Positions 1 through 11,000 of a DNA stretch of 64,000 nucleotides are shown here, in pieces. Numbering within the stretch: position 1 is the stretch's first letter; each line of letters begins with the position of its first letter. The DNA comes from Bipolaris cookei. Its lineage: Eukaryota; Ascomycota; Dothideomycetes; Pleosporales; Pleosporaceae. The stretch spans positions 62,001 through 126,000 of the forward strand of contig NRSV01000022.1 in the NCBI GenBank assembly GCA_002286855.1, given 5' to 3'. Both the position numbers and the translations under genes were made by a program. Under the pieces are notes generated by a model that saw only the letters and a program-made list of their open reading frames with translations, ran no database searches and was not told where the DNA came from.

Positions 1-759
1 CGGGCCAAGTTTGTGCAAAACAGCGACGTTCCCGAGGCCGTCAAGGATGCTGCACACAAAGACGCGCAGGAGCACACTGCTGAGCAGCGCCGCCAAGCAG
101 CCTCTAGGCAAACGAACATACCTGCTGTTGTAGGAAAAGAGGGTGAGGCCGAGCTCCGCAAGATCGAGTCTCCTGCAGCAGACGAAGCGGGAAATGCGCG
201 GGGTCCAGAGGGCTTGACACTGGTTGACAGCAACGACGAACAGGTTCCTTTCCACTCTGTACGTCAGGATCTAGAAAACTACACCTACTGCCAAAGTGGT
301 GAGACAGCAGCAGAGCGTCGAAGACGGCAAGCAGCAGAGCAATCCTCAAGCCAAGGATCCAAGGACACCACAACCCCTACTCCTACAACACAACAGCCCC
401 TCAAGGAAGAAGCCGGAGAAACCTTCGAAGGCGAAACAGCTGCAGAGCGCAAGCGCCGTCTCGGTGCCCTGGGTGTAGCCAAAGACGACACACCCGAATC
501 CGACTCTGAAGATGAAGAAACCGGTGACCCCCTAGAAACCGGTCGCGGCACCCACTCGCGCGCTCCCGCTGAACCCAGCAGCCAAAAAGCGTTTTCGCCT
601 GCCCCTCGTACCCCCGGTATCCGTTTCGCAGACCAACCCCGCGTTCCTACAAAAGACGAGCGCGTAGCCGAGGAAGCTCGCGAAAAGGAAGAAAGCGAGC
701 GAGAGAAGAAGAATAATAAGCGCAAGAGTGGGTTGAGTAATTTGATTGGGAGGAAGTAA
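1..759 (+). CDS. C-terminal tail of a probable Nha1-type Na+/H+ antiporter (5' end outside window)
   Basis: The frame is open from base 1 with no in-frame ATG before the tail, so the gene starts upstream; only about the last 252 codons are visible. The tail is hydrophilic, probably disordered and rich in Glu, Lys, Arg and Ser. It holds two copies of a GETAAER(K/R)RR motif and a TPGIRFADQPR motif, and ends in a basic stretch. Motifs of this kind are what I recall from the cytoplasmic C-terminus of fungal Nha1/Sod2 alkali-cation/H+ antiporters, which sit in the plasma membrane and export Na+/K+. No membrane segment is in view, so the assignment rests on the tail motifs alone. It could be another membrane protein with a charged tail. 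Confidence 0.5.
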   Translation, partial: RAKFVQNSDVPEAVKDAAHKDAQEHTAEQRRQAASRQTNIPAVVGKEGEAELRKIESPAADEAGNARGPEGLTLVDSNDEQVPFHSVRQDLENYTYCQSGETAAERRRRQAAEQSSSQGSKDTTTPTPTTQQPLKEEAGETFEGETAAERKRRLGALGVAKDDTPESDSEDEETGDPLETGRGTHSRAPAEPSSQKAFSPAPRTPGIRFADQPRVPTKDERVAEEAREKEESEREKKNNKRKSGLSNLIGRK

Positions 760-1337
760 GACATAGGGATGATGATATGACTACTATGCTGTCTGTGTGT
801 TGTATGGAAGATGAGAGATGACATTTCGGTCTTCTTTTTCTTTTCTTTTGGGTATGTATACACATGTGTATGTTTGATCCAGGTTTAGTATAATAGATGG
901 TTCAGTTTTTTTCATCACGCTTAGGGCGTGTGTTATGGCGTTTTTCTTTTTCTTTTTTTCATTCGAGGCAAGAAAAAGTAGACCAAAGTGTTGATGTTTC
1001 TTGTTTTTCTAAGAAATGTTTAGGTGTGAAGGGGGAAAAGTGGGTAGAGGGATGAATAGTGAAAATACTTTATACAATGTAGAAGACTTATCATTACATG
1101 TTTGTGTGTGTGTGTGTGTTTGTGTGGTCATTACATTGTTTGAAGTGAATTTGAATTATCATTTAAATTCCCCATGAACAGCTCGACCCACAAAGTGCCA
1201 TGCACAAATAGCAACTGTCATACCAGAAAATTCATTATTTTCTTTGTCGTGACAAAGTCATATGAAAATTTGCCAAACCCCTTAGAACCCCCCTTTCCTT
1301 AACCTACATCTTTTTATAGCAGTTTGAGCACGGCAAG
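760..1337. other. Intergenic between convergent genes
   Basis: No coding signal. T-rich 3' UTR-like sequence follows the first gene, and a GT dinucleotide run sits at 1103-1126. The stretch separates two convergent genes. Confidence 0.7.
1103..1126. repeat. (GT)n microsatellite
   Basis: A short run of GT dinucleotides interrupted by TTT, in the region between two convergent 3' ends. Confidence 0.9.
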
Positions 1338-1961
1338 CTACTTGTTGGCAGCAGAGTCCTGATTCTCAGTAGACGCCTCACCCTCAGCAAGAGCAGCAGG
1401 AGGCATATAGCGACCCATAGCACCCAAATGGTAAGACCTCTTGATCGGAAACGTGAAGCGCTCATCAGTCTTCCTGTCGTACATGATATTGAGAGGCTTT
1501 GGGTTTGCGAGCGCGGCAATGGCTTGCGCGGGAGTGAACATGATGGCCATGTGGTCCTGCTGCGCGGCTCGCTTTGCTTCTTTTTCCGACATCTTCTTGA
1601 CTACCTCTTTCTTCTTGCCTTTGGGCTCTGGGTTGGACCTTGCATGCATGCCGCCAATGACGTCCTTGTCTTCTTCGTCCTCTAGCGTCAAGTTAATCAT
1701 CCGATACACCGGTCTCAGTGAGAATTTGATGGGAGTGGGGGTAGGTTCGGTACTGGTAGCTCGCTGGCCCGTTGACACGGTCGTCGTGGGTGGTGTCTCT
1801 TCATCCAACCTGGCAAAACCGATAGTCTCCTTGGGCTGGGCGGGGGCCTTCTGCTGCTGGGGTGACGGTTGCAGCTGCGGCTGCGGTGGCAGCTTGGTAC
1901 CTTCTGAGCGAGACCATTTCTTTCCCTTTCGAGGGGCAAAACCAGAAAGACCAGAGCTCAT
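1338..1961 (-). CDS. Conserved fungal protein of unknown function
   Basis: Single-exon frame of 207 residues. The start is the ATG opening MSSGLSGFAPRKGKKW; the frame continues upstream but without another ATG close by. The N-terminal half is low-complexity (Gln/Pro and Thr/Pro runs). The middle has a Lys-rich segment (PKGKKKEVVKKMSEKEAKRA, about residues 120-140). The C-terminal third looks folded, with FTPAQAIAALANPKPLN followed by IMYDRKTDERFTFPIKR. I do not recognise a named family. The conserved-looking end after a disordered start is typical of small, uncharacterised, possibly nuclear or nucleolar fungal proteins, but that is only inference. It lies on the same strand as, and 260 bp downstream of, another uncharacterised gene. 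Confidence 0.7.
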   Translation of the reverse strand: MSSGLSGFAPRKGKKWSRSEGTKLPPQPQLQPSPQQQKAPAQPKETIGFARLDEETPPTTTVSTGQRATSTEPTPTPIKFSLRPVYRMINLTLEDEEDKDVIGGMHARSNPEPKGKKKEVVKKMSEKEAKRAAQQDHMAIMFTPAQAIAALANPKPLNIMYDRKTDERFTFPIKRSYHLGAMGRYMPPAALAEGEASTENQDSAANK

Positions 1962-2221
1962 GATTGAATGATTGTTTATCTTGACGAGGGTTGAGGTATG
2001 GCGAGACTGTAGGACTTGTAGAGGATGATGGGTACCGCAGTATGGAGGGTTGGTTGTTGTCAAGTAGACAAGGCGGAGTAAGAGAAATATTCAAGTTATT
2101 TACGGTGGGCGATGAATGGTGAAGGTTGAATGTGCTGCTTGGGCCACCTACAAACGCTCGAGTGAAAAGCACCTGAGATAGTGACCGCTAGTACACGACT
2201 GGACTACGATATTGACGTTCT

Positions 2222-3295
2222 TCAGGGCCGCCCTCGTTTGCCTTTCTGCTTCCCCTTTTGAGACTTGAACGCCTCTGGCGACGATGGACCATGTGCAGAA
2301 GGCTGCTGGGGAGCTTGCTGTGCAGCTTTTTTTGCCTTTGACCCTCGTGGTCGGGGCCGAGGGCCAGGTTGTGGCGGCGAGAGACGTGCTTGGCCCGGCC
2401 TGTGGTACTCAAAAGCCTCCAGCAAGCCAGGGTGCATGTCTGTATATCTATATAGCTGACCCCCAATAGTACGCAGATACTTGTCGTCGACCTCGGTGAA
2501 TCGCTTGCCGCTATTCACCCCCCAATTGAAGACATAGTCACGTGCAGAATTATGCGCCTCAAGATCGGCTCTTAGGACTTCGTTTGCAACAACAGGTTCC
2601 TCGCTTTTGGCACTGCTCACCGTCGGCGGACGAGAGGCTACAGACGGAGCAAGGGATATGTATGCGCCAGAGTTTGGGGAAGTGTCTTCCTGAAAGAGGC
2701 CATAATGGGTACGAAGCGTCAATACACTGAGCGGAAACTGAGACAAGTACATTTCCTTGTAGACAGCGACTGCAGCAGGTACTGTGAACATGACTGTTGG
2801 CCTAGGGATTTTCCTCCTGCCATGTGTGGGCAAAGATTCCTCAATGTTGATGGATATATCTTGGGTATCCCCCAGGTCCTCGTCATCGTCGAGTATGTCC
2901 GATTCTGTTAAGCTATCATCGTCGCTGTAGCTGTCGCTCTTTTGGGTATGTCTTTCGTCCAGACTGTCCATGGCATAGTCTGGCCTTGCCCGATACAGCG
3001 CCTCGAAATTGTTGCCGCCGCCGCTCAGGGGTATAAAGTCTTGCTCTTCTTGGTCCCCACTGTTCTTTCTGCCCTGTGCAAATCGACCACCGCCATGGTG
3101 TTGTTGACCGCCACGCCCCCGTCCCCTTCCTCCGCGTGCTCCTCCGCGTGCTCCTCCGCGCTCTGCTTTCCTCGCGTTGTGTATGGCTTTTTGGCGCGCC
3201 TTGTGCCGGATCGGGGGTGGCCCTTGTGGCTTTGTGGATTTGGACTTGCGGTTCTCAGCTGCAGTGGCGCGCCGTCTCTGGCATGGGCGCGGCAT
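2222..3295 (-). CDS. Uncharacterised RGG-rich protein with a conserved GKRFxEVDxKYLRTIGG core
   Basis: Single-exon frame of 357 residues beginning with ATG at 3295. The first 75 residues are very basic and Arg/Gly-rich (GGARGGARGGRGRGRGG), a composition typical of RNA-binding tails. An acidic Ser/Asp segment follows (about 120-145). The conserved-looking block lies near residues 250-300: YVFNWGVNSGKRFTEVDDKY, then LRTIGGQLYRYTDMHPGLLE. The phrase GKRFTEVDDKYLRTIGG resembles the short 'GKxKGxxxxEVPxxYLxW' motif of DUF3820-type proteins, but the match is only by eye. The C-terminal end is again Pro/Arg/Lys-rich (PRPRPRGSKAKK). A role with RNA or chromatin is a guess from composition. The gene is real by length and codon continuity. 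Confidence 0.72.
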   Translation of the reverse strand: MPRPCQRRRATAAENRKSKSTKPQGPPPIRHKARQKAIHNARKAERGGARGGARGGRGRGRGGQQHHGGGRFAQGRKNSGDQEEQDFIPLSGGGNNFEALYRARPDYAMDSLDERHTQKSDSYSDDDSLTESDILDDDEDLGDTQDISINIEESLPTHGRRKIPRPTVMFTVPAAVAVYKEMYLSQFPLSVLTLRTHYGLFQEDTSPNSGAYISLAPSVASRPPTVSSAKSEEPVVANEVLRADLEAHNSARDYVFNWGVNSGKRFTEVDDKYLRTIGGQLYRYTDMHPGLLEAFEYHRPGQARLSPPQPGPRPRPRGSKAKKAAQQAPQQPSAHGPSSPEAFKSQKGKQKGKRGRP

Positions 3296-4503
3296 GGCGA
3301 CAGCGAGGGTTTAGGTGCGAACTGCTGGTTGCAGTTGTGCGATAGACGTCAGACTTTATGACGCTCGGCCCCTCCCAAACTGGGATTCTGAGATTGCTCG
3401 TTTTGTCCCTGACGCACATCCAGGTACAGCGCGACCATGATGCGGACCTCACCAACGGTGGAAATTTTACATTGAACACAATGGTTTATAGGTGTAGGTT
3501 TGTTAAAATCTTTATTTGGTAGTACCTGTGGTTCTGGTGATACTTCTAAATCCTGTCTTGTGCCATCAACTCACCCTTTGCCTTTACTAATTGTAAATGC
3601 ACGAACCATGCAAAACACACTAGCTCTATGCATTATCAAAGGATACTGTGACCCTTAGGTTGCTGCTGGCCCTCTAATTCTAGATAATGGCGAGAACAAA
3701 CAATTACCATGTACACACAACTCGATTTCACGTTGAACGAGTAACTTTTTCCACCTTGAACATCAACACCACAAGACTCTTATGTACCCAGCTATATTAA
3801 TTCACAAAGCAATCTACCTCGCTCGCCGACCAAACCACACCTATGGGACCCTGCTGGGGGGGTCTTTCATTTTGCCATCCTAGCATCCCCAAGACACTCA
3901 TTTTCCTTCAAATCCCACCCAAACCCGCGCCGCACGCATTCAAATCTTCCTGAACAGTATGCGAACATGAGAAATCCCCCACTTAATGTCGTTCCCTGTG
4001 GCTCTGCGACTCTTTTCCTTGCACAGAGCTGACAAGGCAGACAGACCCGTTTATTTAGCGCCCGCATGTATTTTACCCGATACCCGCACCACAGCCCCGC
4101 ATGTTCCAACCGCCGCACAACCGCATCGGGTGTGTAGAAGAAGTGATCCGAGTGATAGGAATAGGTCTCGATGAGATGATTAATCCAGTGCTGGGGTTAG
4201 GGGCGCGAAGAAAGCGGCGCGGTTGGGTGTTGAAAAGGTTAAGATGGGTGCTGAAGGAGCGAACGAGGAAAGGTACTTACTTGCTTTACTACCAATTACG
4301 CTCCATCACAGTGCTTGATTCGCATTCAACGCCTTACTCCAAGTTTTATCTTTGTGTGTTTCGTCCTTTACTAAGAAAGTCTTGTACCTCCCACCCTTCT
4401 ATATCAAATAAATCAAACCAGTCGCACGAATCGACATAATATCCATATCACCACTACCGCAAGCATCTCACACAACCCCACCTCCTCCTCCCCCCTTAAC
4501 ACC
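3296..4503. other. Intergenic, no gene seen
   Basis: About 1.2 kb between divergent genes. Short frames here are interrupted and without recognisable protein character. A C/T-rich stretch just before 4504 looks like a 5' UTR of the following secreted-protein gene. Confidence 0.6.
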
Positions 4504-4941
4504 ATGTACGCCACCACTCTTCTCTCCTCTATCTTTATTCTCACCACCTCCACAGCCGCCCGCCTTCTCCCACCACAACCCCCACACCCCTACATCCTCC
4601 CTCGCACCACAGCCCCCACCCCATCAACCCAAGAAAAATGCACCTTCACCCTCTGGCACAAGCAGATCTCCACCAACCCCAGCAAAAACTACATCTACCT
4701 CCCCACCCTCACCGACCACGCAAACAACCTCGTCATCGACATCTCAGCCACGAAACCAGCGCAAGAAAGTAATTCATACACACGGCTCTCGGCGACGCAA
4801 AAGTATTCTATTGCGGGGCTGTTGGGTGGTGATGCGTTGACGATTGGTGCGCGGGATGATGGTGATGTTTTGGTTTTTGAGATGAGGGGGTTGATTTGGG
4901 AGGCTGGGGGTGAGGAAGAGGAGTTTGAGGGCGGGGTGTAG
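4504..4941 (+). CDS. Small secreted protein, uncharacterised
   Basis: A 145-residue frame with a clear signal peptide: MYATTLLSSIFILTTSTAA, hydrophobic and ending at a likely Ala-x-Ala-type cleavage site near residue 19. After a Pro-rich linker comes EKCTFTLWHKQ and a segment with LPTLTDHANNLVIDIS and YSIAGLLGGDALTI. This reads like a beta-rich domain seen in small secreted proteins of plant-associated ascomycetes (recall, not searched). Only one Cys follows the signal peptide. The end (GGEEEEFEGGV) is acidic and abrupt; a further 3' exon cannot be excluded, since a splice-acceptor-like TTGCAG occurs near 5081. The ATG is preceded by a C/T-rich leader without an intervening ATG. Candidate effector, function unknown. 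Confidence 0.6.
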   Translation: MYATTLLSSIFILTTSTAARLLPPQPPHPYILPRTTAPTPSTQEKCTFTLWHKQISTNPSKNYIYLPTLTDHANNLVIDISATKPAQESNSYTRLSATQKYSIAGLLGGDALTIGARDDGDVLVFEMRGLIWEAGGEEEEFEGGV

Positions 4942-5327
4942 AGTAAGGGAATGAGTGGAGAGTGGGTTGGTGAATAGGGTGAGTTTTTTTTCTGATTGTT
5001 TTTCATGATGGGTTTGGGGAGGTCAGTTGGCTAATGTGATGATAGGAACGAAAGGTTGAGTGTGAATTTCCTTGCAGGAAGATTGAAGAGGAGGGGGAGA
5101 GAGAGGAGTTTAAGTAGTTTATGGGATCGAGTGCGATGGAGATTCGAGGAGTCGGGTTTTGATCACTTGGGAGATGGGGATGGTGTTGTGATTGTAAGAT
5201 ACGGTACTGTAAACACCGCAGCAAAGCGACAGAAATATTCTATTATATTCTTAATTCTTCCAAAAAAAATACCCATAAGCATCAAACCTCATCCCATATA
5301 TCAAAGAAACCCTACAAGCCAATCCAT
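4942..5327. other. Convergent intergenic spacer
   Basis: No independent gene is supported. It could hold an unrecognised last exon of the secreted-protein gene that ends at 4941. Confidence 0.5.
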
Positions 5328-6215
5328 TCATCTATTCCCAAAAGCCCAAACATCCCTCTTCTGTCCAATCCACCGCACCACCTTCTCCTCACACGCAATC
5401 CTCTCCCCACATTTCCCACACACCCCCTTCGCACAACTACACCTCTCTTCTCCCTCCACCCCCTCCTCAACCGGCCTCATCATCTGCCCCTCCAACCACG
5501 CCGCAAATTCTCCCTGCGCACACCCCGTCACCCGCGCAACCTGTACACCCCTTATCCCCACAAAAAGCCGCAGAACCCCATCGTCACATTCATCAAACAT
5601 ACTCTGCCACGCATGAATCTCCAGATACTCCGCGCCGCTAAACGCAGCTGTAGCCTGCTTCTCTGTAAACCGCGGATCGGTATCCAGTCGCAGAGACAAG
5701 TACCAGCGCCGAATCTTCGCAATCGCAGAAGCGTCGAGGAGAGGTTTCCACGGCGAGACAAGGTGAGGTAGGAATGTTAGGAGGGAAGGGTGGGCTTGGA
5801 AGATGTGGGTTGAGTAGAGGAGGTCCTGGGCTTCTTGGTGGATTCGCTTGCAGGTGGCGAGGATGGATGGGTAGATGGCTTGAGGGGCGTAGCTGCGCTG
5901 TTGCGAGCACTTGACTAGGGAGTTGGAGTTGGGGGTGTTGGCGCAGAGGAGGTAATCGTAGATTTGGTTGCGGAGTTCGGCTGGGAGGAGGAAGAAGATG
6001 GATTGTCTTTGGGAGGCTGTGGGAAGCCGTTTTGAGGGTGGGGTGGGGTGGGGTGTTTGCTCTCCTTCTGGCAATGTGTGCAGGGGAGATGTGGTGGTTG
6101 AAATGGCGTTATCGCTCATATGTGTGTTGGGCACGTTGAAGTGCGCGGCAAAGTAATATGCCATTGACATGTTGTCGTTGACTGCCTTCTCTTGTTCTTG
6201 GTTTATTGGGATCAT
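5328..6215 (-). CDS. 2EXR / F-box-like domain protein
   Basis: Single-exon frame of 295 residues. After a disordered N-terminus (Thr/Pro-rich to about residue 70) comes FFLLPAELRNQIYDYLL (about residues 74-90), the signature start of the fungal 2EXR family, often called F-box-like. It continues with IYPSILATCKRIHQEAQDLL and LYSTHIFQ, also typical. A Cys cluster near the C-terminus (CSCAKGVCGKCGERIACEE) could bind metal. These proteins are abundant in Pezizomycotina and have no established biochemical role; substrate recognition for ubiquitin ligases has been suggested for F-box-like members. The first ATG is used, although a second at codon 16 is possible. Confidence 0.8.
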   Translation of the reverse strand: MIPINQEQEKAVNDNMSMAYYFAAHFNVPNTHMSDNAISTTTSPLHTLPEGEQTPHPTPPSKRLPTASQRQSIFFLLPAELRNQIYDYLLCANTPNSNSLVKCSQQRSYAPQAIYPSILATCKRIHQEAQDLLYSTHIFQAHPSLLTFLPHLVSPWKPLLDASAIAKIRRWYLSLRLDTDPRFTEKQATAAFSGAEYLEIHAWQSMFDECDDGVLRLFVGIRGVQVARVTGCAQGEFAAWLEGQMMRPVEEGVEGEERCSCAKGVCGKCGERIACEEKVVRWIGQKRDVWAFGNR

Positions 6216-7227
6216 TGCTCGTCTCTCAATTCAACTATTGAATCGTTCTCTCAGAATCGTTCGTCTCAAGTCGTGATCGTTGTCTTTGTAAATCGAGTGA
6301 TGCCCTGTCCTATCAGATGTGTAGGTAGGCAAATAGTTGTTTGTATGTCTGACTGTAATGTCATATAGTTGCTGATGAGTTAAATCAAACCACCACCACC
6401 AACCCTATCTGCCTTATAAGTAGAAGCTCTGGAAAAAGCTAGAGCCGCAATCACGTTGTTGGGCAAGTGAACGCGACTCACCGACCTGTAGTCTCACCAC
6501 GAAATCATCCGCGCCAGCGATAAGAACGTCGGAGCGGAACGGATCGCCCACCAGGATGCGTGAAGGTCGCGCCACCAAGGCTGAGCGGTCACTCCACCAC
6601 CCTTTGCTACATGCGCTGTCTTTGCCTCACGACCAGCGCAGCACGGTGCGTCATAGTTTCTTTTTAGAGTATGCCAATTATTTCAAAGTTATTCTTTGAC
6701 GTGTGACAACGCTGCTCGTTTGAACTACCAGTCTCGATAGTAGCCGGCGCTTGATCGACATGCGGGGTCACTCGTCGTTCACCCCAACTTCCCTTCTCGG
6801 GCTCATAGCTGAGAGTTTACTCCTTTAAATCAATGGAAGGCTCACCCAGAATGAACTTGTGGTTGTGGAATACAACTCACTTCATGGTTACGAAATGTGT
6901 GGCATGGTGGTGTGATCTGCAGCTGACGATGATCAACTACGTATTAGGTACGCACGGTGCAGTGGCCCAACAAGAAGCATGATTCTCGCATTTTATTCGG
7001 ACTTGAGCAACTTATTCAACGTTGCAACTACTCTAATCCCTGTTGCTTCCTGATACTTTCTGATATCTCTGTTATACAGTAGGCATCTCTCATAAGCCGT
7101 TCCATTTTGTAATTAGCCGTGTGAACGTGTCCCAACGGATATTTGGCGAAATAGGCCTCGACCTTCCATATCGTTCACCACATAAACTAGACACACAATT
7201 TTTCTAATTCTGTTCAGAATCTGCGTC
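6216..7227. other. Intergenic, no gene seen
   Basis: About 1.0 kb with no sustained open frame in any direction and no recognised repeat. Confidence 0.6.
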
Positions 7228-8032
7228 TCAGAAAACTCCCATAACACCGATATCGACAATGGCAGCGACGCCCCTGACCCAGCCTGGGTTTTGTGTAGGA
7301 GCAGCAGCCACCACCTCTACAACTGTCTGAATCTGTCCAGTCTTGTCTGTCAAAGTCACCATACCAATTTCTCCTCTACACGGAGCTGGAACCACGGATA
7401 TTTGCGGCTTGAAGTCAAGAGAGACAGTGTGAGGCCACCAGGTCGAATAGGTACAACCGATGAATGTCTCAACCCATTGCACAGTGACGAAGGGCACACT
7501 ACTAAACGACGTCGTTGTATGTGTAACACTGGTGCTCGTTATTTATAGATGAAGCCGAAGAAGTAGGCGCGGGCGCGGGCGGAACAGGATTGACCATAGG
7601 ATTGTCAATCGGAGGTGGAGGCACTACAGCAGCAGGCTCCACCCGGGCTACAAGCGCATCTTGGAGAGAATTGCCTGCTGGTGTGTTGATTAGGGCTAGG
7701 CTAGCTGGTTCGATTGTTGTAGTGCTTGCAACTAGCAGTGTTGGAACAGCAACTACTAGACCTTGGGCAGGCGCGTCCTCGGCTGAAGCGACAGCGAGTA
7801 CTTAATGTATCCTATACTGTGTGAGCAGATTTCAAAAGTCATTGTATGAGTACGGAACTACCCAGAGCTGTACAGTTCGGATGTCAGAGTCACTGCTGGC
7901 ATGGGGGTTGGATGTTGGACCCGCTCCTGCCATGAGTGTAGTCTCTGCATCTAGCATGTTTCCGGACACCGGGAGGAGCGTGCATGCAATCAAAGCCAGC
8001 AGCAGAAGCATTGAGATGATATCACCTCGCAT
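7228..8032 (-). pseudogene. Frame-disrupted gene for a small secreted, Ser/Thr/Pro-rich protein
   Basis: Three coding blocks line up on the minus strand. Block 1 (8032 down to about 7870) begins MRGDIISMLLLLALIACTLL, a strong signal peptide. Block 2 (about 7800-7550) reads VLAVASAEDAPAQGLVVAVP and later a Pro/Ala/Ser-rich linker. Block 3 (about 7540-7228) reads SSVPFVTVQWVETFIGCTYS, then ends in a hydrophobic tail (VRGVAAIVDIGVMGVF) like a GPI or membrane anchor. This order resembles a secreted-protein family I recall from Pleosporales. Block 1 to 2 needs an intron, but the expected donor and acceptor do not give matching phases cleanly. Blocks 2 and 3 are offset by one base near 7545, and every GT available in block 2 has the wrong phase. 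A one-base indel is the simplest reading. A sequencing error or an unusual splice would make it intact. Confidence 0.5.
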
Positions 8033-11000
8033 CTTTTCCGGAATAGAAAGGTGCAAAATAGCTGAAAGTGCTTTCCGTAGTGATCTTGGGTGATGCCGTG
8101 TGTGGAGGCTTAAGCCCCGAGCGAAGTACCTACTCCCACGAAAGTGCCGTCGCAGGAGAAAGCTACTATTGAAGATGAACCGCTGAGTCGCAAGGCCCTG
8201 ATGAAAAATTTGAAGAGACCAGATTCCAGTCAACCTCTACTGGTCAGCCTTGTGAAAGGCCACACCCGTGATTGGAGTAGCACAACTCGTAGAAAAGAAA
8301 TATGACGTGCAACGAGAGATGAGATAAGAGAGGGAGTGAGCCAAAAAAGCCAAGGCCAAAACGAAGATGGATTTGAAGACTAAACAGCGGAGAGTGAATG
8401 TGGATATGTAGAGATCTGAGGTGGTACAGATGATTGTTTGCGATGTGGATATTGATGACAAAGCCTGGCAAACGGAAGTGACAGTGCTGTAGACCATTGG
8501 GGAAGCGGTGGTGTATGCTATAACAATTGAAGGTCACTGTCCAGGGTGGTATCGTGACTTCCCATATACTCTGGAAATGACATCCCTTAGTAGATGATTG
8601 CATTATGTTATTGTTCTGCACTTTATCGTACGACGAGTTCCCAGCCTCGGGGTAGTTCGCCATGGAAGAGAAGAGCAGATGGTGACGTGCAGACGGGGTC
8701 TCTACCGCAACACCACCTTCTAAGTTGAGATAAGGTGAGAATAAGCGTTGTTGGAGTGGTTTCAGTAGTCTATGGGGATCAAAATCTCAGCCCACTGCTC
8801 GTCCGCGAAGCCAGACAATTCTTCTTCTTTTCTTACCATATGCTTACGTAGACCACGCGGAGGTGGAATTATTTTATCTGATAACTTGCAGCTTTTACTC
8901 CTCTCACAATTAATGCATGCACGTTTATTGGAGACAGAAATAATAAGCCCTGACCAGAGCAACAGCACCCTCGAACTTGAGAGGAAGATTCATTAAAAGT
9001 GAACGAGAGAGCTACTCATTAAAACTAGAGAGAGTTACTCTTTAAACTAAATAGTCGAACTTTTTCTCTTCCCCTAAACTCCCCCGTTGTAAATAAACCC
9101 CCTAGAACGGCCTTTGGCCAAAGTCTCACATAGCCCCTGACTGCATATAGACTCTAATGGAACAATAATAATAATAACAGCACCCTCACCTAAACACAAG
9201 CCCAAAAAATAAGCCTTTCCTTCCCCACTCTGTCGCCCCTAAACAAGCCAAGCGCACTCCTTGGCAAAAGCTTAGTGCACCCACAAATCCAGCAACTGGG
9301 CGCGTTGAGCGAGCACCGGAAAAAGCAAGAAAGAACAGAATAGAGACTGGGCCAGACCCTCTTTCTGTTTCTATCCAAGGAGGAGGCAACAAATTTCGTG
9401 CATGCCGCACTGACGCATTCTAGAACTTATGTTGTGACTCGGATGAAGACTATAATTCGGGACAACTTTGCGTCTACAATGGGATGAGGATGTGCGTCGT
9501 CGTTCGGCCTTCAAATAGCGCGAAAAAGCGAGGAAGAGCAAAAGGAAAGAGCATTATCGGAACAACTCAGCCCAAACAATAGGCTTCTCGTATTCCCCAT
9601 CTCCATCACAAACACGCGAACAAATCTGTATACGCGAGCCCAGCGCTATATCCGTCCTTCAAGAAACAAGCAATAAAGCGCAGAAACACGCCATTCGGCT
9701 TCGGTGCACGCAGAAAGAATGCAAGAGCTGTACGTGCGCACAAGTCTGCTCGTAAACCCTAGTTCGTCATGTCCTCGGTACACGAGACAAAAAATAGAAA
9801 CATAGTCGGAAGAAATAAAGAAAAATGCGCAATCCGGATATAGCACCCTAAGGAAGGGCATTGGCCGCGCTTCCATGGATACTCGGGATTTATGCGAACT
9901 AGGAGGATTCTTTTGGGTAAAGTCGCGATGATGGAGGGCGAGAGGTTCCGCGGGATATGTAGATAAAATACGGAATAATCCCATATCACTGCAGATACAT
10001 GTTGCCTCAGCTATTCGCAGGTCCCCATCACAACAAATACAAAGCTTGCCTACCCAGTCCTTCAAACGGGGCTTTTTCCAGACGGATGCGGGTGCCAGGG
10101 CTCATAGCGCAAGCCAGGCTGTCCAGTCCTGTCAGTCAGCCAGCCAGACATCTGTGCGCCTTTCGAACTAGCGTCAGCCACGCCCGGGTTCCGTCATGTG
10201 CCGGGCTCACTAGGCGTGCTACTCCAGGGGCCGTGCCTGCAAAAATAGACGACACTGCGCCCTCTTTGTTGGCGCGTCATCAGTCTATTTTGTTGTTGTG
10301 TGCTGACGGGCCTAATTTCTAGGTCCTAAAGTAGTCAAAGCTAATAGATGGGCTAATTTATCACCCGGTACGTAGGGCCCGAAGGAATGTCGTCGCTGCC
10401 GTATTTTTGAGCCTCAGTCTAGTAAGGCCAAGTGGCTTGCGCGCTTCCAACTAGATGGCTGAAACTAGTCCTCGCGCATATGTAAGGTACACACGAGAAC
10501 GAAGAGACTAAGCTCAGGTAGTGGTGTGCCGCGGATGCAAAAACAAAAGAGGCTGTCAAAAAACATTGATTTTTGCAGTGGTGTTGAAGCGAAACGAAGA
10601 ATGGAAGTGACAATGGTAATTGGTGTTATGTTTGATTGCGCACAAGAGACTAAGCTGGTATCTTCTAATGCCGATTCGGATGGGGATTCCAGTCCAATAC
10701 AAAATAGTAGCAAAACTAAAGACAATACGAGGCCGAGGTCATGTACCGGAAGCGCTGGTGGTGTGTGAGGGGGGGCTGACATGCAGAATGTCTTCTGATT
10801 AACAACGGGACAGACATGGTGCCATTCCAAATAGGACGACAGGGGTAACAATCCAAACTGCTTTGGCCGTGCTAGACAAAACAGAATGAGCTGGGAGCTG
10901 ACTGCATAGGCCTGATTGCGAAGAACAAGGGTATATACAAGAAAAGAAAGCGTGCAAAGAAGCACATCTAAGGCCGTGCCAAGCTGTAAATATGTTGCAG

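Noticed and set aside
8244..8663. 139-codon minus-strand frame beginning MANYPEAGNSS
   Set aside because: The translation is rich in His, Leu and Ile without pattern, and an overlapping frame is equally open.
8940..9190. Possible remains of a long terminal repeat
   Set aside because: Short direct repeats are present (AACAGCACCCTC twice), but there is no second long copy, primer site or polymerase frame.
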